Positions 11,204 through 20,596 of a DNA stretch of 64,000 bases are shown here, piece by piece. The notes under the pieces are model-generated. The model was given only the letters and a program-made list of their open reading frames with translations, was not told the origin of the DNA and did no database searches. Every line of letters starts with the position of its first letter. The first letter of the stretch is position 1. A program made the translations under genes and the position numbers. Origin of the DNA: Dama dama (Eukaryota > Chordata > Mammalia > Artiodactyla > Cervidae); the NCBI RefSeq assembly GCF_033118175.1, contig NC_083703.1, positions 82,551,001 to 82,615,000 on the forward strand. Direction: 5' to 3'.

Positions 11204-11401
11204 AAGTGAAAGTGAAAGTCGCTCAGTCGTGTCCGACTCTTTGCAACCCAATGGACTATACAGTCCATGGAATTCTCCAGGCCAGAATACTGGAGTGAGT
11301 AGCCTTTCCCTTCTCCAGGGGATCTTCCCAAACCAGGGATCGAACCCAGGTCTCCCGCATTGCGGGCAGATTATTTACCAGCTGAGCCACAAGGGAAGCC
11401 C
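11204..11401 (-). mobile_element. Bov-tA SINE
   Basis: Well preserved: (aagtga)n-like 3' end, 'gctcagtcgtgtccgactct', 'ctatacagtccatggaattc', then the head with B box (reverse 'ggatcgaaccc') and 'accagctgagccacaaggga'. Confidence 0.93.
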
Positions 11402-12301
11402 ATATATCCCCATAGATTAGGGAGGTACCAACTTAACACAAGTTCATTAAGCATCTCTGAAGTGCAAGGCACTATTCTGAATAATAAGCAGATCACATCT
11501 TCCTCACTTTCCAGGTCTTATCTTAAATGTGGTCAAACTAGTCTTGAAGATCTCATCAAAAACAAGATGAATGAGATGAAGTTTACTCGATTTTATTTTC
11601 AAAGTTTGGACACCCATTCTATCCTCACTGCAACAAGATTTTCTCATTAAAACATTTTTATTTTGCAAATATTTATCTACAAACATCTGTCCTTTTCCTC
11701 CCTTTTCTAGCAGAGCTCTGGGTATGTACTTGACTCCATAATAAAGATTTTGATTTGTAGAGGCATCCAGGATGAAAACATCGCCAGACTGCAAACCCAA
11801 AGTGCTATAAAAGTTTTAAGACATTGGAGATCATTTCCTAAATTATTGACAACTGTATTGTTTGAAAGACTTACAAGTGAAAGGTGCATATTTAAGGAGA
11901 AAGACAGCTGATGTGGAATCTCTCAGGCTCTGACTTATCAGTCGGTATGCAACTCTATCTCCATAGACCACCTTTGAAATCAACAAGAATTCTGCTGATT
12001 TCAGGAGATAGGAGCATGCCTGCAAGAGTAATGTGTGCGCCGTGGGTACCCCGTCTCCCCCAGGAGGACTCCACGTCACAGGTCTGACTACAAAGTCAGT
12101 CACTTACTCTTCCCCTTCTAACATGTAACTGATGAGAGTGCTCTTTTTCAAAGGGAATGACAAAACTGTACAAATTCAGGCTTCAGACCCATGGGTCTTC
12201 TCTCAAATTACCACAAATATCCAACATTTACGCACATATAAGCAGGACATTGCTGTAACTAACAAGCTGAAATAAAGATGGACTCTTGTTACCGTTGCAA
12301 G
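11402..12301. other. No gene seen; unique-looking DNA
   Basis: 900 bases with no repeat I recognise. Short overlapping open frames on both strands (up to 98 codons) have no recognisable domain. Confidence 0.45.
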
Positions 12302-12678
12302 GGTTCATTTTATGTGTCAACTTGACTGCCCTTAGGGACGGATGCCCAGGGTTGGAAAAACATTCTTTCTGGACGAGTCTGCACATGTGTGCCTGGAAAT
12401 GACTGGCATTTGATCTAGTAGATGGCATGAAGCGCCACCCTCACCAATCCAGCAGGCCCTCTCATGGGACAGAAAGGTGATCGAAGGGCAAGTTCTTCCC
12501 TCGTCTTGAGTGGGAAAGTCACGGATACGCCAAGACACAGCAGCTCCTGCTCGCAGACCTTCAGACCTCGAGACTTAAACCAGCAGCACGCTGGCTCTCA
12601 GGACTTTGGACTCGGACTGAAGTATACCACTGCCTTCCCTGGTTCTCCAACTTGCAGACAGCAGATTGTGGAGCAACT

Positions 12679-12928
12679 CAGCTGCCACAGTGGCTCAGAT
12701 GGTAAAGACTCTGCCTGCCTGTGATGCAGGAGACCCAGGTTCCATCTCTGGGTTGGGAAGACATCCTGGAGAAGGAAATGGCAACCCACTCCAGTATTCT
12801 TGCCTGGAGAAATCCATGGACAGAGGAGTCTGGTGGGCTCATGAGGTTGAGTTCATGGGGTCAAGTTCATATGGTCGAAAAGTGCTGGACATGACTGAGC
12901 GACTAACACTTTTCACTTTCAGCTGCCA
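12679..12928 (+). mobile_element. Bov-tA SINE with target-site duplication
   Basis: The SINE lies between direct repeats cagctgcca (12679-12687 and 12920-12928). Body 'tattcttgcctggagaaatc'. It carries an extra stretch of about 20-25 bases near 12840-12865 (a partial local duplication of 'gttcatggggtcaagttcat') not found in other copies. Confidence 0.9.
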
Positions 12929-13002
12929 TAAGCGCATGAAGCAACTGCTAATCATAAATCTCCTCTTAAATCTACATTTTTATCTATATCTATTACTATA
13001 TG

Positions 13003-13241
13003 TTGCTGTTGTTCAGTCATTAAATCATGTCCGACTCTTTGGTCCCCAGTGGACTACAGAACACCAGGTTCCTCTGACTATCTCCCTGAGTTTGCTCAAA
13101 ATCATGTCCATTGAGTCAGGGATGCTATCTAACTGTTATCCTCTGCCACCCCCTTCTCCTGCCCTCAGTCTTTCCCAGGATCAGGGTCTTTTCCAATGAG
13201 TCGGCTCTTCGCATCAGGTGGCCGAAGTATTGGAGTTTTCA
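13003..13241 (-). mobile_element. BovB 3' end fragment
   Basis: Minus strand: 'gttcagtcattaaatcatgt', 'tttgctcaaaatcatgtcca', 'gcatcaggtggccgaagtat'. It corresponds to the last 240 bases of BovB and is nested inside the older repeat. Confidence 0.8.
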
Positions 13242-13504
13242 AGAGTCTATATATCTACCTCTACTTCTATATCCCATTGGTTCTGTTTCCCTAGAGAACC
13301 CTGACTTATACCCCTACTTTGCAAAAATAAACCTGACTTTTGATGGGATATTTTGAAAGGTGAAATATTAAAACACACACAAAAATGCTTTCTGATTTCC
13401 TAACTGAAACATCTGGTGTGTCAGCCACACCATGGTAAAGCCTCACCCTGCTTTCTGGTACAGTGTTTATAGCTCTGGATTTTTATTTGAAAGATTTGTC
13501 TATC

Positions 13505-13640
13505 GTAGTTGTACATCCCCACCCAGAAATATGAGGTCTCTGACAATAAGGATTTTGTCTATCACATTAATTTATATGTCTCCAATGCCTACTCACAACA
13601 CTTGATATAGAACAATAAGTATTTGGTGAATAAATGACCA
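13505..13640 (+). mobile_element. L2 LINE 3' end relic
   Basis: Matches the L2 tail in order: 'gaggtctctgacaataagga', 'tttgtctatcacattaa', 'tgtctccaatgcctactcac', 'agtatttggtgaataaatga'. Confidence 0.65.
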
Positions 13641-15929
13641 AATGTTGCCTTATCTTACAGATCAGTAATTTCAAGCTGAAGGGCAACTATAGAGTACGAA
13701 GGGGAGATGCAGATAAATAGAAGAATTTGTGGGCTGTTAAATACTGTGAGTCTACCTTCTGAGATGGTAGCCCTAGGTTATTCTGTGTCTGATGGAAACT
13801 TACAGCTTTTGGAACTTGCTAGGCTTTCCAAAGTCCTCACAATATGTGGGAGACTGATTGAAATCAGTGTGCCTTGCACCGGCGGTAATTTTTAATAGCA
13901 ACAGAATATAAAGCACTTTCCCCTTCATCCTCCCCTAACGACTCTTTGGTTCTAGGGACAGGACTTGCCAGAAGTGAGACACGCCAAGACCGAGCATCTT
14001 CTTGACTGACCGTAGGGACTAGATTGTTTCAGAGGCCTATGGTTGAGGGCATGAGGGAAGTCCTGCAAGGCCAGAGAAGGTCCCTGGGACGATGAGAATG
14101 TTCCCGTTTCCCCCCATGCCTGTCCTGAAAGCGGGGTTTCATGTTCTGGATGCAGAGGGTTGCAGCTGGAGCAATTCTCACTGTATGTGCGTTCAGATGG
14201 GGAAATCGCTTTGGTCTGGAAAGTTATCCTTTGAATGTTTTTGTTTTTATTCAAATCTGTCTTAGAAATGCCCTTGCTATGCCTTTATCTGACACAATAC
14301 CCTTGGATGTTAGTTTGCCTAATATGGGACTTTAGAAATGTTTAAGATTCTCCACAGTACTAGTTGAGAATGGGCAGCTAACATTTTATTGGCTTGGCTT
14401 AATTTATACTTAGAGCTAAGACAGTTTATGATTCCAATTCATAAAATGACTCTGTTCCAGGATACAAATAATAAGAGCAGTGTGGTTTATCCAGAGAGGT
14501 GAGTATTTTATTACACATGATGATGTTCCATTATTATTTATGGTATAAAAATTAAAAGAAGGCTCTTTGGAGGAGGAAAAGATCTCTTTTTATAAAAATA
14601 TTTTATTAGAGAGGAGTATTATATTTAAACTCTGAACTAGATGTTCTTTCGGTGTAAAGTGAAGGATAGTCAAACATCACAATTTTGTACTAATTGGGAT
14701 CCAGGTATATTACAAAACTATTTCGATGAAATGCAATTTCCATGCTGTCAAGTCCTTTAATAAATAGATAAGATGCCCCTTGGGAAAATGCTTTTACACA
14801 GAATAGCTAATTTTCTTTGAATAGAAGACACAAGTCAATGTCATTCTAGCTAAGACACATTATTATGAACTACAAATTAGTGAATTGCAAGTAAATCAGA
14901 TTTTAGTGTATATTTAAAGTTTTCAATATCTTTAAGTAAGGATTCTTTGGAAAAAATTCAGTATTTAGCATATGACTCCTTCAAACTATTGGTGCTTGAA
15001 ACCAGATTCTTCAAATTTGACTTTCCTGTTCAGTAAATTATAATTTAGAGTTTGGCTCACTCTGTGACTGCAATCAACATATTTTATATTTTCAGTGTCC
15101 TGATACATGTTAAATTTTCCCTTTAAATACATACAACTAAGCATCATATATCAAGACTGCCCAAATGTTTAATATTATCTGCACTAATAAAGTAAATTTA
15201 TCTAATCCAGGGCCCTATGCACAAAATAAAGCATTAAAAAGTGAACCATTAAATGAACTATCCCAGGAATCTTTTCTTTAATCCACCAATTAATTGTACA
15301 TGGAAAAGATCACTCCTTTATAACTCTCAATGTGTCATCTCGGAAATTTCTCTGCTGTTTGTACTCCCTAAAGGGAGGCTGAATAACCAAGCTTCTCTTC
15401 CTGATGGATCCATTGGAAATATGATGCTGTATAAACCCCCAGCAAACAGCTATAAATCTAGCTAACATTCACTGTGTCTGTGAAGATGGAATGATTCTCC
15501 CCAGACAAGCTTTGGAAAATAATGTATTGATTTCTGATGGCAATTTATTGTTCTTTGCAATCAACTGTGTTTATACTGTGGCCTTAAATTATAACCCTTC
15601 CTCTTCCATTCTTAGTCTTTGGAATGTGAAATCAGAGAGCCAGAAAGCTTCAAAGAGGTCACCTCAAAAATCCATGAAATGGAGATGAATTTTTTGAGTC
15701 ATAAAATTTCTACTCACTCTGGTTTAATTTTAGTAGTCATAGCAAATGACAAAGCATTATCTAACCTTGGGCTTCCACTCAAAGTACCTCTAACCCATTT
15801 AAAGCAAAGAGCAATTACAAAGTCCCTAAACTCAGGTCTCCACTCCCCTCAAAATACTGAATCCCAATGCCAGCCAAGCAAGCGCTCAGAGGTTTCGACA
15901 CTGTACGTGTCTTATAAATGTGTGTGCCC
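13641..15929. other. Repeat-poor 2.3 kb; no gene seen
   Basis: There is no SINE, LINE or simple repeat here, which is unusual against a background of about one young repeat per kilobase. The sequence is A/T rich, with open frames up to 134 codons (15619-16023) that run into a SINE and show no domain. It is a candidate for conserved non-coding DNA, which sequence alone cannot show. Confidence 0.5.
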
Positions 15930-16134
15930 ACTTCCTCAGTCATGTTTGACTCTTTGTGACCCCATGGCCTGTAGCCTGCCAGGCTCTTGTGCCCGTGGGA
16001 TTCTCCAGCCAAGAATACTGTAGAGGTTGCCATTTCCTTCTCCAGGGATCTTCCTGACCTAGGGATCAAACCTGTGTCTCTTATGTTTCCTGCATTGGCA
16101 GGTGGGTTCTTTACCACAGTGCCACCTGTGAAGC
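15930..16134 (-). mobile_element. Bov-tA SINE
   Basis: Minus strand: 'cctcagtcatgtttgactct', 'ggctcttgtgcccgtgggat', 'tgcattggcaggtgggttct', 'accacagtgccacctgtgaa'. Confidence 0.88.
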
Positions 16135-16187
16135 CATGTGAATTTGATTTGAGTCTTCATCCAAAAAAAAAAAAAAAGAGTAAAATA

Positions 16188-16369
16188 GGGACTTCCCTGG
16201 TGGTCAGGTGGTTAAGAATCTATCTTGTGATATAGCAGACCCCAGTTTGATCCTTGGTTGGGAATTAAGATCCCATAAGCTTCAGAGCAACTAAGCCTGT
16301 GTACTGCAATTACCGAGCCCCACAAGTAAGAACGAATGAGCCAAATGAATAAGTAAACATTCTTTAAAG
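16188..16369 (+). mobile_element. CHR-type SINE with target-site duplication
   Basis: Head 'gggacttccctggtggtcag', 'tttgatccttggttgggaat', body 'gagcaactaagcctgtgtac', A-rich tail. Direct repeats gagtaaaata at 16178-16187 and 16370-16379 flank it. Confidence 0.85.
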
Positions 16370-16815
16370 GAGTAAAATATCAATAATAAGCTCTACAAGT
16401 TGTCTTTGCTCTCACAGGGATCAGTAGGAATTTTCTAACTTCCTTATCCATATGGCCATAAGCATCCAAAAACTGAAAACCGTTGTCCTCTGCCATCTGA
16501 GATCATACAATGAGAACGTCTTCTCCCAGACACAGTTCAGGATTGTTTCCTTCCTTGCTCTCTTAATCTAGATTCCATAAAGCAGAGCCTGAGCTGGGGA
16601 TTCAGGCACAAGTTTACTGAGAAAAATATTGAAGCACACATTCATCTCCACTAGACTTAAAGTTGGAATACTGTAGATTCAGGGCTTCTGGGCATCCGTC
16701 TTGCCATTAGTATAACCTGAGCATGAAATTAACACAGAAAAAAGTGGAAAGACCTGCCCCCCTGACATTGTTGACTCCCTAAAAACCAAATTTAATGTGG
16801 GAAGTTTTCATTATG
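16370..16815. other. No gene seen
   Basis: 445 bases of unique-looking DNA between SINEs. No motif or repeat that I recognise. Confidence 0.45.
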
Positions 16816-17020
16816 TGGTGGTTTAGTTGCTAAGTCGTGTCCAACTCTTGAGACTCAATGGACTGTCCATGAGACTCCTCTGTCCATGGAATTCTTCAGG
16901 CAAGAATACTAGAGTGGGTAGCTATTCCCTTCTCCAGGGCATCTTCCCAACTCAGTGGTTGAACGCTTGTCTCCTGCATTGTAGGCAGAATCTTTACTGA
17001 CTAAGCTATGAGGGAAACCC
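16816..17020 (-). mobile_element. Bov-tA SINE
   Basis: Minus strand: 'ttgctaagtcgtgtccaact', 'ctgtccatggaattcttcag', 'cttctccagggcatcttccc', 'actaagctatgagggaaacc'. Confidence 0.88.
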
Positions 17021-17039
17021 CAAAACCAGCTACCATAAG

Positions 17040-17111
17040 GGGCTTGTCCAGGATTTAAACCCAGGATCTTTCACACCCAAAGTGAGAAACATATCACTAG
17101 ACCAACAAGCC
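17040..17111 (-). pseudogene. tRNA-Pro(UGG)-like gene relic
   Basis: The minus strand aligns over all 72 positions, without gaps, to my memory of mammalian tRNA-Pro(TGG). It starts GGCTTGTTGGTCTAG and has the anticodon loop TTTGGGT with anticodon TGG. The acceptor stem 1-7 (GGCTTGT) pairs fully with ACAAGCC, with a compensated T-A at position 5. The T stem still pairs with wobbles, while the anticodon stem has one C-A mismatch. I count about 11 substitutions, mostly C-to-T or G-to-A. One hits the invariant C56 (GGTTTAAATCC instead of GGTTC in the B box), so pol III use is doubtful. No CCA tail is encoded, and a TTTT lies 15 bases downstream (17022-17025). It is not derived from the tRNA-Glu SINEs around it. 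Confidence 0.8.
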
Positions 17112-17131
17112 ACCTCTAATTGAAAGCTATT

Positions 17132-17393
17132 GGGCTTCCCTGGTAGCTCAGCTGGTAAAGAATCCTCCTGCAATGCAGGAGACCCTGGTTCAGATCCTGG
17201 GTCAGAAGATCCACGGGAGAAAGGAGAGGTTACCCACGCCAGCATCCTTGGGCTTCTCCGGTGGCTCTGCTGGTGCAGAATCCGCCTGCAACGCAGGAGA
17301 CCTGGGTATGACCCCTGGGTTGGTAAGATCCCCCGGAGAAGGGAATGGCTACCCACTCCAGTATTCTGGTGTGGAGAATCCCATGGACTGTAG
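17132..17393 (+). mobile_element. Dimeric Bov-tA SINE (two tRNA heads), 3'-truncated
   Basis: Two tRNA-like heads in tandem (17132-17248 and 17249-17393), each with 'gggcttc..ggt.gctc' and 'ctgcaa.gcaggagacc'. The Bov-A body is cut after 'gagaatcccatggactgtag'. The same architecture recurs at 60419-60728 and 61933-62245. Confidence 0.85.
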
Positions 17394-18065
17394 TTTCATT
17401 GTATATACTTAAAAACTGATTTTCTCTTTTTTGCATAAGTTAATTAGCATAAGAATTCCTATTATTGAGAATCAAACATTTTCACTTATGGAAACATCAG
17501 GCTAACTCCTTGACAACACCAGGCTCAAGAATATTGAAGAGTCATAGAAACTTCTGTGAACTTAGTTTCACTTGCCCTCTGGAAAATTCTACCTTCTGTC
17601 CTCCATATCTTTTGCTGTAACAGAGCTAAAGATATCCCTGATTATAGATGGCTGGTTATATATTCTGGTTCATGCATATAAATATTTTAGGAAAAAGTAA
17701 AGCTTTAAAAGAAATGCACTGATGAGAACCATATCAACAGAAGAGAACGTATTGAAAGCAGGATAGACAATGGTGACATTTAAGCAAAGAGATGGTGAGC
17801 AGGAAGTGAAGGAAGTTGCCAGTTCTTTTCTGCACACAACTTTCTTGATAAATTGTTTCAAACCTGGTGCACATCCTGCAGTTTACCACAGCTCCTACTC
17901 ATCATTATCTTACATATCAACCATTTCAATTCAGATCAGACATGTACCCTGTATGGATATGCTTGATATCCCTGATTTTAACATTTTTGTTGCCTGTAAG
18001 TAAAACTGGAAGTGAAAGCTTCTTGATGGGATCTCTTATATCCATAGTTGTTTACAAACTACAAC
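17394..18065. other. No gene seen; pre-insertion flank of the L1
   Basis: 670 bases of unique-looking A/T-rich DNA that lead into the L1 target site. The open frame near 17770-18003 (77 codons) has no domain and spans no known repeat. Confidence 0.5.
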
Positions 18066-18080
18066 AAAAGTAATGGTTTC
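18066..18080. repeat. L1 target-site duplication, left copy
   Basis: aaaagtaatggtttc, identical over 15 bases to 23859-23873. The bottom strand reads CTTTT/G at the nick, close to the L1 endonuclease preference TTTT/A. Confidence 0.97.
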
Positions 18081-18748
18081 GGGGGAGGAGCCAAGATGGC
18101 GGAGGAGTAGGACGGGGAGACCACTTTCTCTCCTACAAATTCATCAAAAGAATAGCTGAACACAGAGCAAACTTCGCAAAACAACTTCTGATCGCTAGCT
18201 GAGGTCATCAGGCGCCCAGAAAAGCAGCCCATTGTCTTCGAAAGGAGGGCTGCATAGTTGGAGAAGTCCTGAGACTACAGGAAGAATAAAACTGAAATCC
18301 AGAGGCAGGAGACTTAAGCCCAAAACCTGAGAACACCAGAAAACTCCTGACTACAAGGAACTTTAAGTGATAAGTGACTGTCCAAAAGCCTCCATACCTA
18401 CACTGAAACCAACCACCACACAAGAGCCAATAAGTTTTAGAGCAAGACATACCACGCAAATTCTCCAGCAACGCAGGAACATAGCCCTGAACATCAACAT
18501 ACAGGCTGCCCAAGGTCACACCTAACACATAGACCCATCTCAAAACTCATTACTGGGCACTCCATTGCTCTCCAAAGAGTAGAAATCAAGTTCCACGCAC
18601 CAGAACACTGATGCAAGCTTCCCTAACCAGGAAACCTTGACAAGCCAATTGTCTAACCCCATCCACTGGGTTAATCCTCCACAACAAAAAGGAACCACAG
18701 ACCTCCAGAATACAGAAAGCCCACTCCAGATACAGCAATCTAAACAAG
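18081..18748 (+). promoter_or_regulatory. L1 5' UTR / internal promoter region
   Basis: It begins with a G-run and 'ggagccaagatggcggagga', which resembles the first bases of primate L1. CAAGATGGC at 18092-18100 matches the YY1-binding motif that sets the L1 transcription start in primates. Promoter function here is inferred from that similarity. At 668 bases it is shorter than the roughly 900-base human 5' UTR. Confidence 0.75.
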
Positions 18749-19675
18749 ATGAAAAGGCAAAGAAATACCCAACAGGTAAAGGAACATGAAAAATGCCCAC
18801 CAAGTCAAACAAAAGAGGAGGAGATAGGGAATCTACCTGAAAAAGAATTTAGAATAATGATAATAAAAATGATCCAAAATCTTGAAAACAAAATGGAGTT
18901 ACAGATAAATAGCCTGGAAACAAAGATTGAAAAGATTCAAGAACTGTTTTATAAAGACCTAGAAGAAATAAAAAAGAGTCAATTACAAATGAATAATGCA
19001 ATGAATGAGATCAAAAACACTTTGGAGGGAACCAAGAGTAGAATAACGGAGGCAGAAGATAGGATAAGTGAGGTAGAAGATAAAATGGTGGAAATAAATG
19101 AAGCAGAGAGGAAAAAAGAAAAAAGGATCAAAAGAAATGAGGACAACCTCAGGGACCTCTGGGACACTGTGAAACGCCCCAACATTCGAATCATAGGAGT
19201 TCCAGAAGAAGAAGACAAAAAGAAGGGCCATGAGAAAATACTCGAGGAGATAATAGCTGAAAACTTCCCTAAAATGGGGAAGGAAATAGCCACCCAAGTC
19301 CAAGAAACCCAGAGAGTCCCAAACAGGATAAACCCAAGGCAAAACACCCCAAGACACATATTAATCAAATTAACAAAAATCAAACACAAAGAACAAATAT
19401 TAAAAGCAGCAAGGGAAAAACAACAAATAACACACAAAGGGATTCCCATAAGGATAACAGCTGATCTATCAATAGAAACCCTCCAGGCCAGAAGGGAATG
19501 GCAGGACGTACTGAAAGTAATGAAAGAGAATAACCTACAACCTAGATTACTGTATCCAGCAAGGATCTCATTCAGATATGAAGGAGAATTCAAAAGCTTT
19601 ACAGATAAGCAAAAGCTGAGAGAATTCAGCACCACCAAACCAGCTCTTCAACAAATGCTAAAGGATCTTCTCTAG
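18749..19675 (+). CDS. L1 ORF1 protein (RNA-binding chaperone)
   Basis: 308 residues, uninterrupted. ORF1p trimerises and binds L1 RNA to form the cytoplasmic ribonucleoprotein. Residues about 35-140 form a charged, heptad-like helix (the coiled coil; ITEAEDRISEVEDKM at 99-113). Residues 143-230 are the RRM (RPNIRIIGVPEEE at 143-155, TPRHILIKLTK at 200-210, KAAREK at 219-224). The C-terminal domain includes ADLSIETLQARREW (238-251) and LYPARISF (268-275). Human ORF1p is 338 residues, so this one is shorter at both ends. The ATG has A at -3. All core motifs are present, so it is probably functional if expressed. Confidence 0.95.
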   Translation: MKRQRNTQQVKEHEKCPPSQTKEEEIGNLPEKEFRIMIIKMIQNLENKMELQINSLETKIEKIQELFYKDLEEIKKSQLQMNNAMNEIKNTLEGTKSRITEAEDRISEVEDKMVEINEAERKKEKRIKRNEDNLRDLWDTVKRPNIRIIGVPEEEDKKKGHEKILEEIIAENFPKMGKEIATQVQETQRVPNRINPRQNTPRHILIKLTKIKHKEQILKAAREKQQITHKGIPIRITADLSIETLQARREWQDVLKVMKENNLQPRLLYPARISFRYEGEFKSFTDKQKLREFSTTKPALQQMLKDLL

Positions 19676-19726
19676 ACAGGAAATGCAGAAAGGTTTTATA
19701 AATGTGAACCCAAAACAACAAAGTAA

Positions 19727-20596
19727 ATGGCAACAGGACCACACCTATCAATAATTACCCTAAATGTAAATGGGCTGAATGCCCCAACCAAAAGACAAAG
19801 ATTGGCTGAATGGATACAAAAACAAGACCCCTATATATGCTGTCTACAAGAGACCCACCTCAAAACAAGAGACACATACAGACTAAAAGTGAAGGGCTGG
19901 AAAAAAATATTTCATGCAAACGGAGACCAAAAGAAAGCAGGAGTCGCAATACTCATATCAGATAAAATAGACTTTCAAATAAAGGAAGTGAAAAGAGACA
20001 AAGAAGGACACTACATAATGATCAAAGGATCAATCAAAAAAGAAGATATAACAATTATAAATATATATGCACCCAACATAGGAGCACCGCAATATGTACG
20101 GCAAACGCTAACAAGTATGAAAGAGGAAATTAATAGTAACACAATAATAGTGGGAGACTTTAATACCCCACTCACAACTATGGATAGATCAACTAAACAG
20201 AAAATTAACAAGGAAACACAAACCTTAAATGACACAATGGACCAGCTAGACCTAATTGATATCTATAGGACATTTCACCCCAAAACAATCAACTTCACCT
20301 TTTTCTCAAGTGCACACGGAACATTCTCCAGAATAGATCACATCCTGGGCCATAAATCTGGTCTTGGAAAATTCAAAAAAATTGAAATCATTCCAGTCAT
20401 CTTTTCTGACCACAGTGCAGTAAGATTAGATCTCAATTACAGGGAAAAAATTGTTAAAACTTCAAACATATGGAGGCTAAATAACACGCTTCTGAATAAC
20501 CAACAAATCATAGAAGAAATCAAAAAAGAAATCAAAATATGTATAGAAATGAATGAAAATGAAAACACAACAACCCAAAACCTATGGGACACTTAA
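19727..20596 (+). CDS. L1 ORF2, part 1: endonuclease domain
   Basis: 289 residues before a stop caused by a frame break. This is the APE-like endonuclease that nicks target DNA at TTTT/A-type sites. Residues equivalent to the human catalytic set are all visible: N13 (LNVNGL), E42 (CLQETH), D144 and N146 (VGDFN), D204 (SRIDH), D228 and H229 (SDHSA). The ORF starts 52 bases after the ORF1 stop and in the same frame; L1 ORF2 is translated by an unusual reinitiation. The last residues (QNLWDT) run into TAA, while the continuation lies in another frame (20584-23544). Confidence 0.95.
   Translation: MATGPHLSIITLNVNGLNAPTKRQRLAEWIQKQDPYICCLQETHLKTRDTYRLKVKGWKKIFHANGDQKKAGVAILISDKIDFQIKEVKRDKEGHYIMIKGSIKKEDITIINIYAPNIGAPQYVRQTLTSMKEEINSNTIIVGDFNTPLTTMDRSTKQKINKETQTLNDTMDQLDLIDIYRTFHPKTINFTFFSSAHGTFSRIDHILGHKSGLGKFKKIEIIPVIFSDHSAVRLDLNYREKIVKTSNIWRLNNTLLNNQQIIEEIKKEIKICIEMNENENTTTQNLWDT

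Larger units (their letters stand above)
12302..13312 (+). mobile_element. Ancient mammalian repeat broken by two later insertions
   Basis: Three pieces (12302-12678, 12929-13002, 13242-13312) form one old dispersed repeat. It begins 'ttcattttatgtgtcaactt', includes 'ggactttggactcggactga' and 'tctccaacttgcagacagca', and ends 'ttggttctgtttccctagag' with 'aaccctgacttata'. The pattern is LTR- or transposon-like, but I cannot name it reliably. A Bov-tA and a BovB piece are nested inside. Confidence 0.6.

Noticed and set aside
18979..19638. 219-codon minus-strand frame over L1 ORF1
   Set aside because: It is an antisense shadow of ORF1, with composition explained by the reverse of an A-rich coding strand.
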